DNA of 64,000 nucleotides, from contig NZ_CP020814.1 in assembly GCF_002109385.1 (NCBI RefSeq), forward strand, positions 808,001 through 872,000, in the 5' to 3' direction. The notes under the pieces were generated by a model that did not search any database, was not told where the DNA came from, and saw only the letters and a program-made list of their open reading frames with translations. Source of the stretch: Halalkalibacter krulwichiae (GTDB lineage: Bacteria; Bacillota; Bacilli; Bacillales; Bacillaceae_D). Both the position numbers and the translations under genes were made by a program. This document shows positions 30,113 through 39,402 of the stretch, piece after piece; the stretch's first letter is position 1, and each line of letters opens with the position of its first letter.

Positions 30113-31393
30113 ATGAGTATTCAAATCCCGCGTGGAACGCAGGATATATTACCAGGTGAAGTTGAGCTTTGGCAGTACATTGAAGATAAGGCTAAAGACA
30201 TATGTCGGAGATTTAACTATCAAGAAATTCGAACACCGATTTTTGAACATACAGATTTGTTTCAAAGAGGCGTTGGCGATACAACGGATATTGTTCAACG
30301 AGAAATGTATACATTTGAAGATCGTGGTAAACGAAGCATTACACTAAGACCAGAAGGTACAGCTGGAGTAGCTAGGTCGTATGTGGAGAAAAAAATGTAT
30401 GGACAAGCTAACCAGCCAACGAAACTTTTTTACAATGGTCCAATGTTCAGGTACGAACGTCCTCAATCAGGACGTATGCGTCAATTTGTTCAGTTTGGAG
30501 TGGAGGCAATAGGAAGCTCTGATCCAGCGATTGACGCCGAGGTATTAGCATTAGCTATGAGTATATATGAAGAGCTTGGTTTAAAAGAAGTAAAGCTTGT
30601 ATTAAATAGTTTAGGCGACAAAGAAAGCCGTAATGCACACCGTCAAGCATTAATCGATCATTTTAAACCTAGTATAGGTGAATTCTGTGAGGATTGTCAG
30701 AATCGTCTAGAGAAAAACCCTCTTCGTATTCTCGATTGTAAAAAAGATCGAGAGCATCCATTAATGACAACAGCGCCATCTATTCTTGACTACTTAAATC
30801 AGGAATCAAAAGATTATTTTGAAAGAGTGAAAGGACATCTAGATCAGTTAGGAATTCCTTATGTTGTAGATCCTACTCTTGTGCGTGGTCTCGATTACTA
30901 TTTCCATACTGCGTTTGAGATTATGGCAGAAGGAGAAGGATTTGGTGCCATTACAACTCTTTGCGGTGGCGGAAGATACACAGGTTTGGTTGAAGATTTA
31001 GGTGGACCATCATCTCCTGGAATTGGATTTGCTTTTAGCATTGAGCGCCTAATCATGGCACTTAAGGCGAAAGAATTGGCAGTTCAAAAAGCTCCTAGAC
31101 TTGATTGTTATGTTGTCTCTTTAGGGGAAGCAGCTAAGGACAAGACAGTAGAGCTTGTTTATCAGCTTAGAAGAGCAGGTATTAGTGCTGATAAGGATTA
31201 TTTAGATAAGAAGATGAAAGCTCAATTTAAAGCTGCAGACCGCCTTCAGGCACGTTATACAGCTGTATTAGGTGATGATGAACTTTCACAAGGCAAGATT
31301 AATGTGAAAGATATGGAAACTGGTGATCAGGTAGAAGTTGAACTTGCAGCATTTATAGATTATGTCAAAAGTAAAACTATGGGAGGTAAGTAA
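30113..31393 (+). CDS. hisS: Histidyl-tRNA synthetase
   Basis: Class II synthetase, 426 residues. Begins [16 protein letters not shown]; motif 2 [19 protein letters not shown]; histidine-specific [14 protein letters not shown] and GGGRYTGLV; motif 3 [12 protein letters not shown]-terminal anticodon-binding domain from about 325. Controlled by the upstream T-box; aspS starts one base after its stop. Confidence 0.97.
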   Translation: MSIQIPRGTQDILPGEVELWQYIEDKAKDICRRFNYQEIRTPIFEHTDLFQRGVGDTTDIVQREMYTFEDRGKRSITLRPEGTAGVARSYVEKKMYGQANQPTKLFYNGPMFRYERPQSGRMRQFVQFGVEAIGSSDPAIDAEVLALAMSIYEELGLKEVKLVLNSLGDKESRNAHRQALIDHFKPSIGEFCEDCQNRLEKNPLRILDCKKDREHPLMTTAPSILDYLNQESKDYFERVKGHLDQLGIPYVVDPTLVRGLDYYFHTAFEIMAEGEGFGAITTLCGGGRYTGLVEDLGGPSSPGIGFAFSIERLIMALKAKELAVQKAPRLDCYVVSLGEAAKDKTVELVYQLRRAGISADKDYLDKKMKAQFKAADRLQARYTAVLGDDELSQGKINVKDMETGDQVEVELAAFIDYVKSKTMGGK

Positions 31394-31394
31394 C

Positions 31395-33182
31395 ATGATA
31401 GGTAGAACACATCATTGTGGGACGCTTGGAGAAGAGCAAGTAGGGGAGAAAGTACAATTAAAGGGTTGGGTTCAAAAGCGTAGGGATTTAGGACAGGTTA
31501 TTTTCCTTGACGTCCGTGATCGCTCTGGGATCGTTCAAGTTGTCTTTAGCCCTGAAGTGGCTCAGGAAGCACTAAGTGTAGCAGAACGAATTCGTAATGA
31601 ATACGTCATTGAATTGGAGGGGGAAGTAGTAGCCCGTAACCCAAAAACAGTTAACGATAAACTAGCAACTGGAACTATTGAGGTTCATGCGCAAAAAGTG
31701 AACATTATCAACGCGTCAAAGCCATTGCCATTTCAAATTGAGGCGAATACAGATGCTTCGGAAGATGTTCGTTTAAAATATCGTTATTTAGATCTTCGTC
31801 GTCCAGATATGCAAGAAACGTTTAAATTACGTCACCAAACAACGAAATTAATTCGTAACTTCCTTGATGAAGAATTGTTCATGGAAATTGAAACACCAAT
31901 GTTAACAAAAAGTACACCAGAAGGAGCGCGTGACTACTTAGTTCCTAGTCGTGTACATCATGGTGAGTTTTATGCATTGCCACAATCACCACAGCTTTTC
32001 AAACAATTGTTAATGGTATCTGGATTTGAGCGCTATTATCAAATTGTTCGTTGTTTCCGTGATGAGGATTTACGTGCAGATCGTCAACCAGAGTTTACTC
32101 AAGTCGATATCGAAACATCATTTATGGGTAAAGAAGATTTACTTGCAATGACGGAAAAAATGATGGCTAAGATCTTGAAAGAAACAAAAGGAATTGAACT
32201 TTCATTGCCGATACCTCGACTAACGTATGATGAAGCTATGAATCGCTTTGGTTCTGATAAACCAGATCTACGTTTTGGAATGGAATTAATTGAGTTATCG
32301 GAGGTCGTGAAGGATTCTGACTTCAAAGTTTTCCAAAGTGCATTAGCGAGCGGTGGAACCGTGAAAGGGCTAAATTTAAAAGGTGGAGCAGATAAGCTTT
32401 CTCGTAAAGAGATTGATGCTTTGACTGATTTCGTTAAGCAATATGGGGCAAAAGGATTAGCTTGGTTAAAAGTAGAAGAGGGCGGACTTAAAGGACCAAT
32501 TGCAAAATTCTTTGAAGGCGAACTAGCAATAGCACTAATTAAAGCTTTAGATGCTGAAGTGGGAGACCTGTTATTCTTTGGAGCAGACAAAAAGCAAGTT
32601 GTGTTTGATAGCTTAGGAGCTCTACGATTGAAGTTTGGAAAGCAGTTTGATCTGATCGATCAAAATCAATTCAACTTCCTTTGGGTCGTTGATTTTCCAC
32701 TAGTTGAATATGATGAAGAGGCTAAACGATTTGTTGCCTTGCACCATCCATTCACTAATCCTAAAAAAGAAGATATTGAATTATTAGCTACTGATCCTGC
32801 TAGTGTGCGTGCTGATGCCTATGATCTAGTTTTAAATGGATATGAGCTTGGCGGTGGATCACAACGGATTTATCAGCGAAATATCCAAGAACAGATGTTT
32901 AGTGCGTTAGGGTTTACTGAAGAGGAAGCACGTGAAGAATTCGGGTTCTTATTGGAAGCATTTGAGTATGGAACACCGCCTCATGGAGGAATTGCACTAG
33001 GATTAGATCGATTAGTTATGTTATTAGCTGGACGTAGTAATTTACGTGACACAATTGCTTTCCCGAAAACGGCTAGTGCGAGTGACTTGCTAACAAATGC
33101 ACCGAGTGAAGTGAGTGTTGAACAATTAATAGATCTAAATTTATCGATTATCGGTAAAAAAGCAGAAAAAGTTAACGTATAA
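31395..33182 (+). CDS. aspS: Aspartyl-tRNA synthetase
   Basis: Class IIb synthetase, 595 residues starting at ATG 31395 with GGGAGGT upstream. N-terminal OB anticodon domain ([20 protein letters not shown]), motif 2 [18 protein letters not shown], the bacterial GAD insertion (about 300-415), and motif 3 [15 protein letters not shown]. Cotranscribed with hisS, so it shares the histidine T-box control, as in many bacilli. Confidence 0.97.
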   Translation: MIGRTHHCGTLGEEQVGEKVQLKGWVQKRRDLGQVIFLDVRDRSGIVQVVFSPEVAQEALSVAERIRNEYVIELEGEVVARNPKTVNDKLATGTIEVHAQKVNIINASKPLPFQIEANTDASEDVRLKYRYLDLRRPDMQETFKLRHQTTKLIRNFLDEELFMEIETPMLTKSTPEGARDYLVPSRVHHGEFYALPQSPQLFKQLLMVSGFERYYQIVRCFRDEDLRADRQPEFTQVDIETSFMGKEDLLAMTEKMMAKILKETKGIELSLPIPRLTYDEAMNRFGSDKPDLRFGMELIELSEVVKDSDFKVFQSALASGGTVKGLNLKGGADKLSRKEIDALTDFVKQYGAKGLAWLKVEEGGLKGPIAKFFEGELAIALIKALDAEVGDLLFFGADKKQVVFDSLGALRLKFGKQFDLIDQNQFNFLWVVDFPLVEYDEEAKRFVALHHPFTNPKKEDIELLATDPASVRADAYDLVLNGYELGGGSQRIYQRNIQEQMFSALGFTEEEAREEFGFLLEAFEYGTPPHGGIALGLDRLVMLLAGRSNLRDTIAFPKTASASDLLTNAPSEVSVEQLIDLNLSIIGKKAEKVNV

Positions 33183-33211
33183 TTGACAAAAATTAACTAA
33201 TACCGTATAAT
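33183..33211 (+). promoter_or_regulatory. Consensus sigma-A promoter of the S-box hom transcript
   Basis: TTGACA (33183-33188), exactly 17 bp, TATAAT (33206-33211). It is a perfect match, about 37 bases before the riboswitch. Confidence 0.9.
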
Positions 33212-33247
33212 CACGATAACTTAATAGGAACGTTTGAACAATTCAAA

Positions 33248-33400
33248 CTTATCTAGAGAGGTGGAGGGAACTGACCCTACGAAGCCCAGCAACCGTTTTG
33301 CAAGCCATGTAAAAAAAGGTGCTAATTTCAGCAGAATGATGTCCATTCTGAAAGATAAGTAAAGGCAGCCAAAACCTTTCCTTATCGGAGAGGTTTTTTT
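33248..33400 (+). ncRNA. SAM-I (S-box) riboswitch
   Basis: P1 arms CTTATC (33248-33253) and GATAAG (33354-33359) enclose the conserved core: AGAGAGGTGGAGGGA, GAAGCCCAGCAACC, AAGGTGCTAATT, CAGCAGAATG. A 9-bp terminator stem (33373-33381/33387-33395) with T7 follows. High SAM should stop transcription before hom. Confidence 0.96.
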
Positions 33401-33451
33401 GTTTTTATTTTCTTTTTGAAGAGGTCGGATAGAAAGTAGGAGGGGAAAGTG

Positions 33452-34693
33452 ATGATAAATATAGGTTTAATTGGGTATGGAACTGTAGGTAGTGGGGTAT
33501 ATGAGAGGCTAATAGAAACGAAGGAGCAAATAGAAACATTATTGGGTAGTCAGATTCGAATTGCCTCTGTGTTAGTTAAAGACAAACAAAAAAAGCGTAT
33601 AGTAGAGACGGATGCAATGGTAACAAGTGATTGGCATGAATTTTGTCAAGCCGCTGAGTTTGACATCATCTTTGAGGCAATTGGTGGTGTTGAACCAGCT
33701 TTTACATATACGTCGGAGTTGTTAAAAAAAGGCGTACCTGTAATTACAGCTAATAAGAAACTAGTTGCTGAAAAAGGGAATGTATTAGAAGAAATGGCAA
33801 AAGAACAATCAACCTATTATGGATATGAAGCCGCGGTTGCAGGGGGAATACCAATCATTAATGCCTTAAAAGGAACGTTAATGACGACCTCTATTACGAG
33901 AGTTGCTGGTATTTTAAATGGGACAACAAACTATATCCTGACAGAAATGATTGATAACCATCGTGCCTTTTCTGATGTGTTACTTGATGCACAAGAGCGA
34001 GGTTACGCAGAATCTGATCCTAGTGATGATATTGATGGCTTTGATGCATGGTATAAAATAAGAATCTTAAGTCGTCTCTGTTTTGGCGAATGGCCAAATG
34101 TGCTAGATATTCCACGAGTAGGTATTACAGAATTGGAAGATTGGCATGTAGAAATAGGAGAAAGATTTGGATTCAAAATTAAATTAATGGCTGAAGCTGT
34201 TCAAGAAGATAAAAAAATAATTGGGCGTGTTACACCTGCCTTTTTAACTCAAACAGAAGCATTAGCTAATGTTCAAGGTGTCTTGAATGCCGTTGTTCTT
34301 CAAGGAGATGCAATTGATCAACTGCTTTTTGTAGGTCCTGGTGCAGGAAAAAAGGCAACAGCAAATAGTATGGTAGAGGACTTTCTATACCATGAAAGAT
34401 CGAAAGATACAACTAGACGATCAATCTTAAATAACGAAAAGTTATCAGCAAGCTCAATTGTTCATGAGTTAATGTTTATTAGACATGATCAAAGAGAACA
34501 AGCGTTAAAATGGGTAAAGTTAATGAACGTACATGTGTTAGATACATGTGACCACTATGAGGGTGAAGGTTGGATTATATGCAACAGTAACTCTCCTTCA
34601 CCTTTCAAACATTACCCTATTTATGGTGACATCTCTAGTCGTAAGAGGTTGGAAGCAGTACATTTTAGCGAAGCTCGGGACGCTTTAATTTAA
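33452..34693 (+). CDS. hom: Homoserine dehydrogenase under S-box control
   Basis: Reduces aspartate semialdehyde to homoserine. ATG 33452 is 6 bases after AGGAGGGG; the GTG at 33449 is less likely. NAD(P) fold GLIGYGTVGSGVYE; TANKKLVAEKG; catalytic-domain AAVAGGIPIINALKG, LNGTTNYILTEM and DIDGFDAWYK with the catalytic lysine. Catalytic domain ends about 310; the last 100 residues are not a recognisable ACT domain. Its riboswitch ties it to methionine supply rather than threonine. Possibly a second, methionine-dedicated hom. Confidence 0.88.
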   Translation: MINIGLIGYGTVGSGVYERLIETKEQIETLLGSQIRIASVLVKDKQKKRIVETDAMVTSDWHEFCQAAEFDIIFEAIGGVEPAFTYTSELLKKGVPVITANKKLVAEKGNVLEEMAKEQSTYYGYEAAVAGGIPIINALKGTLMTTSITRVAGILNGTTNYILTEMIDNHRAFSDVLLDAQERGYAESDPSDDIDGFDAWYKIRILSRLCFGEWPNVLDIPRVGITELEDWHVEIGERFGFKIKLMAEAVQEDKKIIGRVTPAFLTQTEALANVQGVLNAVVLQGDAIDQLLFVGPGAGKKATANSMVEDFLYHERSKDTTRRSILNNEKLSASSIVHELMFIRHDQREQALKWVKLMNVHVLDTCDHYEGEGWIICNSNSPSPFKHYPIYGDISSRKRLEAVHFSEARDALI

Positions 34694-34970
34694 GTTGTTG
34701 GTAAGCACTTACTAAAGGTTTGGCATCTTCTTTAATGTAAAACGTTCGAACACCACGGTTTGTATGGAGATAAAGAAAACCCATAGCATTTCTCTCTTGT
34801 TTTTTACGATAGGAGATATCAAAAATCGAGGTTAATGGGAAAACTTCATCTTTAACATTTAGTTGATTATCAAACAGCTTTATATCGAAGGTCGTTTCAA
34901 TGATACGCTTTTGTGTCCAACCAATTTCTTGATGAACCTCTACACATGTTTGAGTAGCTAGAAGCTTCAA
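34665..34970 (-). CDS. Hypothetical protein, PH-like by eye
   Basis: Not recognised. The open frame reaches 34994 (109 residues), but a TTG at 34970 has a GAAAGGATG ribosome site nine bases upstream and gives 101 residues. There are no membrane segments. Alternating strands such as FDIKLFDNQLNV, VFPLTSIFDISYRK and GFLYLHTNRGVRTFYI suggest a small beta-sandwich resembling bacterial PH-like domains, with a short C-terminal helix. It overlaps the 3' end of hom tail to tail by 29 bases. No function is assigned. Confidence 0.6.
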   Translation of the reverse strand: MKLLATQTCVEVHQEIGWTQKRIIETTFDIKLFDNQLNVKDEVFPLTSIFDISYRKKQERNAMGFLYLHTNRGVRTFYIKEDAKPLVSAYQQLKLKRPELR

Positions 34971-35126
34971 AAAGGCACATCCTTTCATACACATAATTTT
35001 ATAGTAAGTCTAACATAGAGATAGGGATGTTTCCAAAGCGCACTTAGAAATAGTCGATATTTATTGTTCAGTTAATTGTGGAACAAACATCGTTGAAAAT
35101 AATGTTTCAATATTCAGATATATATA

Positions 35127-35155
35127 TTGACCAAGAAAATGGTTTTTGTTAAACT
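35127..35155 (+). promoter_or_regulatory. Candidate promoter of 6S RNA
   Basis: TTGACC (35127-35132), 17 bp, TAAACT (35150-35155). An alternative -10 TATAAC lies at 35159-35164. Either would start the RNA at about 35162-35172. Confidence 0.5.
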
Positions 35156-35167
35156 GAATATAACAAG

Positions 35168-35401
35168 TAAGATTCCTAAGATGTACGTAGACATTTACGT
35201 TTTGAGCCAACAGTTTTTGTAAGGGAGTTCGAGTTGAAATTGTGATTACAAGCCTTCATTGTGTAGAGGAAGTAAAATCAATTTCGCAGGGCACCCACCT
35301 GCTTAGGAGCAGGTTCAAAACAATAAATAACACGGCATCATTGGGTTTCTTACGCTACATAGTATGAAAAAGCGACTTCTGACTAGGAAGTTGCTTTTTT
35401 A
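35168..35401 (+). ncRNA. bsrA: 6S-1 RNA (BsrA type)
   Basis: Located between aspS and tcdA (yrvM) as in B. subtilis. Blocks recalled from B. subtilis 6S-1 RNA appear in order: TTTTGAGCCAACA, AAGGGAGTTCGAGTTGAAAT, GAGGAAGTA, TCAATTTCGCAGGGCA, CCACCTGCTT-GAGCAGGT, AATAACACGG, TTGGGTTTCTTACGCTAC. A terminator (AAGCGACTTC/GGAAGTTGCTT then T6) closes it. It should bind RNA polymerase-sigma-A in stationary phase. The 5' end is approximate. Confidence 0.9.
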
Positions 35402-35488
35402 ATGTCCTTACGAACCAAGCGCTTTTAGACTTTTGCTGATGGCTATGGTATATTCAATCCGTAAACCAGTTTGGAAGGGGTATAATGT

Positions 35489-36250
35489 ATGCTGCATCAA
35501 TTTTCACGTAATGAACTAGCAATTGGTCATGATGGACTAGATAAGTTAAAAAACAGCACAGTAGCCGTTTTAGGTGTTGGAGGAGTAGGCTCCTTTTCTG
35601 TAGAAGCATTAGCACGCTCAGGAGTAGGCCGTTTAATCCTTGTAGATAAAGATGATGTTGATATTACGAATGTAAATAGACAAATCCATGCTTTATTATC
35701 CACAGTTGGGAGACAAAAAGTAGAATTAATGAAAGAGCGGATAGAAGATATTAATCCTGACTGTGAAGTAATTGCTTTGAAAATGTTTTATACAGAAGAA
35801 ACATATGAGCAATTTTTCAGTTATGATTTAGATTATGTAGTCGATGCAAGTGATACAATTGGCTACAAAATACATCTAATGAAACAATGCTTAGAAAGAA
35901 AAATTCCAATCATCTCAAGTATGGGCGCTGCCAATAAAATGGACCCGACTCGCTTTAGAATTGCAGATATTTCTAAGACAAGTTATGATCCGATAGCAAA
36001 AGTGATACGGACGAAGCTTCGAAAGGAAGGGATACATAAAGGAATAGAAGTCGTTTATTCTGATGAACAGCCGATTAAGATTAGAGAAGAAATTCGGAAA
36101 GAAATTGTGTCAGAAGCGGCTGAAGCAGGGAAAATTAGAAAAGCTAAAATGCCTCCTTCTTCTAATGCTTTCGTTCCATCAGTTGCAGGGTTAATTATGG
36201 CTGGTCATGTCATTACGAAACTGTTAAAAGATATTACGATAGAGCGGTAA
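35489..36250 (+). CDS. tcdA: tRNA threonylcarbamoyladenosine dehydratase
   Basis: E1-like enzyme that cyclises t6A37 in tRNA to ct6A (YrvM/CsdL). 253 residues opening MLHQFSRNELAIGHDGLDKL; nucleotide loop VLGVGGVGSFSVEALARSG (28-45); DDVDITNVNRQIHA; the ATP-dependent YVVDASDTI. Lacks the zinc-binding CxxC pairs of MoeB/ThiF, as expected for TcdA. Ribosome site GGAAGGGG. Confidence 0.94.
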   Translation: MLHQFSRNELAIGHDGLDKLKNSTVAVLGVGGVGSFSVEALARSGVGRLILVDKDDVDITNVNRQIHALLSTVGRQKVELMKERIEDINPDCEVIALKMFYTEETYEQFFSYDLDYVVDASDTIGYKIHLMKQCLERKIPIISSMGAANKMDPTRFRIADISKTSYDPIAKVIRTKLRKEGIHKGIEVVYSDEQPIKIREEIRKEIVSEAAEAGKIRKAKMPPSSNAFVPSVAGLIMAGHVITKLLKDITIER

Positions 36251-36326
36251 ATTGGCGGTATAACATGACTAAATAGTTATAAAGTAATAGTGATAGAATC
36301 TATAAAAGCAAATCTTCATTGTGAGT

Positions 36327-36487
36327 GAAAAATGAGGCTGGGGCTGGGACATGAATAAAGAGTTTTAATGAAAGTACGAACGATGACAAGCTATTAGGAG
36401 CGGATGCTATTATGCATCTACGGTCATTGCGTTCGGATTTTGTTAATTAAAACTCTTTTGTTTCGGCCTCATTTTTCATTACGTACC
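36327..36487. repeat. Long multi-tier hairpin element (GAGGCTGGGACAT type)
   Basis: Nested inverted arms: GAAAAATGAGGC (36327-36338) with GCCTCATTTTTC (36476-36487); AAAGAGTTTTAAT (36357-36369) with a perfect partner at 36446-36458; CGAACG-ATGAC (36377-36387) with GTCAT-TG-CGTTCG (36423-36435); and GATGC/GCATC near the tip. The sequence GCTGGGACAT next to the left arm resembles intergenic repeats common in low-GC Firmicutes. No ORF. It could also end the tcdA transcript, but there is no T run. Confidence 0.65.
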
Positions 36488-36644
36488 TATAGTCTCTATA
36501 TTGGCGGCTTTCACATATTTTAAAATAATAGGAAAAACAGAGCTATGTACTTCCTATAAAGAGTATCAAAGTCTATAAATAAGATTATATTTTTGTGTAT
36601 TCATACAAAATATATTGTTATTTATCTAAAACAGCTAGAAAAAG
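36488..36644. other. AT-rich gap with no recognised gene
   Basis: Between the hairpin element and the lctP promoter I see no credible ORF, RNA or strong repeat, only AT-rich sequence. Confidence 0.6.
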
Positions 36645-36712
36645 TTGAATATTTATTGAACATTTTATTATAATGAAAGCACTTACAGTTCAGGTCGTCT
36701 GATGACCTGAAC
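36645..36712 (+). promoter_or_regulatory. lctP promoter with candidate CcpA and LutR sites
   Basis: TTGAAT (36645-36650), 18 bp, TATAAT (36669-36674). TGAAAGCACTTACA (36674-36687) matches the cre pattern except one central base and overlaps the start point. It is followed by a 25-bp palindrome with arms GTTCAGGTC/GACCTGAAC (36688-36712), whose core TCGTCTGATGA is one base off TCATC-N-GATGA, the LutR pattern as I recall it. Repression by glucose (CcpA) and by LutR without lactate is inferred. Confidence 0.7.
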
Positions 36713-36752
36713 GTTAGATATTTTAAGAGTTTGATCTTAGGGGGAGTATCAG

Positions 36753-38531
36753 ATGAGTTTAGGAGCTTTAGCGTTATTAGCACTAGTTCCAATTCTATCA
36801 GTTTTTTTATTTTTAGTTTTATTAAAATGGCCTGCTAAACGAGCGATGCCATTAGCATTTTTAATTACAGTTATTGTGTCATTTTTTATTTGGGGAGTAC
36901 CTGGAAATCAAATCGCGGCTGCGAGTATTCGCGGTGTCACGACTGCATTAGAAGTACTATTAATCGTTTTCGGAGCAATTCTGCTCTTGAATGCGTTAAA
37001 AGAAAACGGAGCGATACATACGATCCGTCAAGGATTTACCAATATTTCACCTGACCGCCGAGTTCAAGCCATCATTATTTGTTGGTTATTTGGCTCATTT
37101 ATTGAAGGAGCATCAGGCTGGGGAACACCAGCTGCAATTGTAGCGCCGTTACTAGTTGCAATTGGATTTCCCGCAATGGCTTCAGTAGTCGTTGCCCTCA
37201 TTATTCAATCAACACCGGTTTCATTCGGGGCTGTTGGAACACCTATTTTAATTGGTGTTAATTCTGGTTTAGGAGAATCTGCTCTTGTCCATGAAACGGC
37301 GGCCAACTTAGGGATGACCTATGATGCTTATATTCGTTCAATTGGAGGAGAAGTAGCAATTATTCATGGGATTGTCGGCATTTTTATCCCATTATTTATG
37401 GTTACAATGTTAACAACTTTCTTTGGAAAGAATAAATCAATTACTGAAGGATTAGCGATTTGGCCGTTTGCGATTTTTGCCGGTCTATCATTTACAATTC
37501 CTTTTGCTTTAGTAGCTAATATTCTAGGGCCGGAATTTCCATCTATGTTCGGTGGATTAATTGGTTTAGCAATTGTTATTCCAGCGGCAAAAAGAGGATT
37601 CTTAATTCCAAAAAACGTTTGGGATTTTGATTCAAAACAAAATTGGGATCCGGAATGGGTTGGAAGACTTAAAGTCTCAAATGCGAAACCACCGCGTAAG
37701 ATTAGTACTTTTATGGCATGGTTACCATATGTAATTGTTGGAGTAATTCTAGTCCTAACACGCGTGAATGCGCTTCCTTTCGGTGATTGGCTAAAAGTTG
37801 TAAAAATCAATGTCACTGAGTTATTTGGTACGACCATTTCTTTTACAAGTACACCGTTACATTTACCTGGAACCATCTTAATATTTGTTTCTATCATTGT
37901 TTACTTTATGCACAGAATGAAGCCTGATGAGTATAAGAGGGCTACAAAAGAATCCTTTGGTACAGTCGTAAGTGCAGCGCCTGCTTTGTTATTTGCCGTA
38001 CCGATGGTTCAAGTATTCTTAAACTCGGGTGTCAATTCTAGTGGATTTGAAAGTATGCCAATTGTCCTTGCGGAAAGTGTTTCTCAGTTACTAGGAGATA
38101 ACTGGCCTGCAGTGGCACCAGCAATTGGTGCATTAGGAGCTTTTGTAGCTGGGAGTAATACAATCAGTAATATGATGTTTTCATTATTCCAATTCGGAGT
38201 AGCAGAAAATATCGGTGTAACAGGATCAACGATTGTTGCTCTTCAAGCAGTTGGTGGAGCTGCAGGAAATATGATCTGTGTCCATAACGTAGTAGCAGCC
38301 TCGGCTGCAGCAGGGTTGTTAGGTAAAGAAGGCTTAATTATCAGAAAAACCATTATTCCAACTATTTTCTATGTGTTTTTAGCTGGCGGTATTGGGTTTA
38401 TTATATTAAATGGCGTTGGGTTTAATTTAGGTACAATAATGGTAGCAATCGTGATTGGTATTGTTGTATACGCATTCTCAAAAGGGAGTAAAAAGCGTAA
38501 AGAAATGGACAACTATGACCAAGCTGCTTAA
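36753..38531 (+). CDS. lctP: L-lactate permease
   Basis: LctP-family lactate/proton symporter, 592 residues, about 13-14 helices. Family motifs are [53 protein letters not shown] and [26 protein letters not shown] precedes the ATG. Upstream of lutABC with matching operator sequences, so import and oxidation of lactate are likely co-regulated. Confidence 0.95.
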   Translation: MSLGALALLALVPILSVFLFLVLLKWPAKRAMPLAFLITVIVSFFIWGVPGNQIAAASIRGVTTALEVLLIVFGAILLLNALKENGAIHTIRQGFTNISPDRRVQAIIICWLFGSFIEGASGWGTPAAIVAPLLVAIGFPAMASVVVALIIQSTPVSFGAVGTPILIGVNSGLGESALVHETAANLGMTYDAYIRSIGGEVAIIHGIVGIFIPLFMVTMLTTFFGKNKSITEGLAIWPFAIFAGLSFTIPFALVANILGPEFPSMFGGLIGLAIVIPAAKRGFLIPKNVWDFDSKQNWDPEWVGRLKVSNAKPPRKISTFMAWLPYVIVGVILVLTRVNALPFGDWLKVVKINVTELFGTTISFTSTPLHLPGTILIFVSIIVYFMHRMKPDEYKRATKESFGTVVSAAPALLFAVPMVQVFLNSGVNSSGFESMPIVLAESVSQLLGDNWPAVAPAIGALGAFVAGSNTISNMMFSLFQFGVAENIGVTGSTIVALQAVGGAAGNMICVHNVVAASAAAGLLGKEGLIIRKTIIPTIFYVFLAGGIGFIILNGVGFNLGTIMVAIVIGIVVYAFSKGSKKRKEMDNYDQAA

Positions 38532-38625
38532 TTAGGTATTTGTAATCTATTTAAAACATATTATACTAGTGATAGATAAAAGTAAGCGGGTAACATATAT
38601 GTTGCCCTCTTGCATTTTAATTAAG

Positions 38626-38636
38626 TCATCAGATGA
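38626..38636 (+). promoter_or_regulatory. Candidate LutR operator of lutABC
   Basis: TCATCAGATGA is an exact TCATC-N-GATGA palindrome, 30 bases before lutA, followed by CCTGA as at the lctP operator. No lutR gene is in the window. Confidence 0.65.
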
Positions 38637-38665
38637 CCTGATCTGATTTAAGGGGAGAGAGATAG

Positions 38666-39388
38666 ATGAACGTCTCATTATTTATAACTTGTTTATCCGA
38701 TGTCTTTTATCCGGGAGTTGGAAAAGATGTTGTTGAAGTATTAGAGCGATTAGGTTGTAAAATAGATTTTCCTGCTTCGCAAATTTGCTGTGGTCAGCCA
38801 GCTTATAATAGCGGGTATCATCGTGAAACAAAGGAAGTTGCTAAAAATATGATTCGTGCTTTTGAACATTCAGAGTATGTGGTAACACCTTCTGGATCAT
38901 GTGCATCGATGCTTCTTGAATATCCACATTTGTTTAAAGATGAACCAGAATGGAAAGAGAAAGCAGAAAAGCTTGCAGCCAAAACATATGAGTTCACTCA
39001 ATTTATTGTTGATGTACTAAAGGTTGAGGATGTAGGTGCAAAGTTCCCTGTAAAGGCAACGTATCATACTTCCTGTCATATGACTCGTCTTCTTGGAGTA
39101 AAAGATGCCCCGTTAACATTATTAAAGAATGTACAAGGACTAGAATTTACTGACTTACCAAATAAAGAAAATTGCTGTGGGTTCGGAGGAACTTTTTCAG
39201 TGAAAATGGTACCAATTTCAGAACAAATGGTAAATGAAAAAATTAGCCATATAGAAAGCACTGAGGCTGAAGTTCTAGTTGGAGCTGATTGTGGATGCTT
39301 AATGAATATTGGTGGACGTATAAATAGGCAAGGGAAGCCTATTAAAGTAATGCATATTGCTGAAATTTTAAATAAACAAGCAAACTAG
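38666..39388 (+). CDS. lutA: Lactate utilization protein A
   Basis: Subunit of the LutABC L-lactate oxidation complex (to pyruvate). 240 residues with two CCG domains: [12 protein letters not shown] near 45-56 and [13 protein letters not shown] near 170, plus further Cys ([27 protein letters not shown]) that bind Fe-S clusters. First gene of lutABC; 14 bases to lutB. Confidence 0.95.
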   Translation: MNVSLFITCLSDVFYPGVGKDVVEVLERLGCKIDFPASQICCGQPAYNSGYHRETKEVAKNMIRAFEHSEYVVTPSGSCASMLLEYPHLFKDEPEWKEKAEKLAAKTYEFTQFIVDVLKVEDVGAKFPVKATYHTSCHMTRLLGVKDAPLTLLKNVQGLEFTDLPNKENCCGFGGTFSVKMVPISEQMVNEKISHIESTEAEVLVGADCGCLMNIGGRINRQGKPIKVMHIAEILNKQAN

Positions 39389-39402
39389 GAGGTGGCTTTA
39401 GT

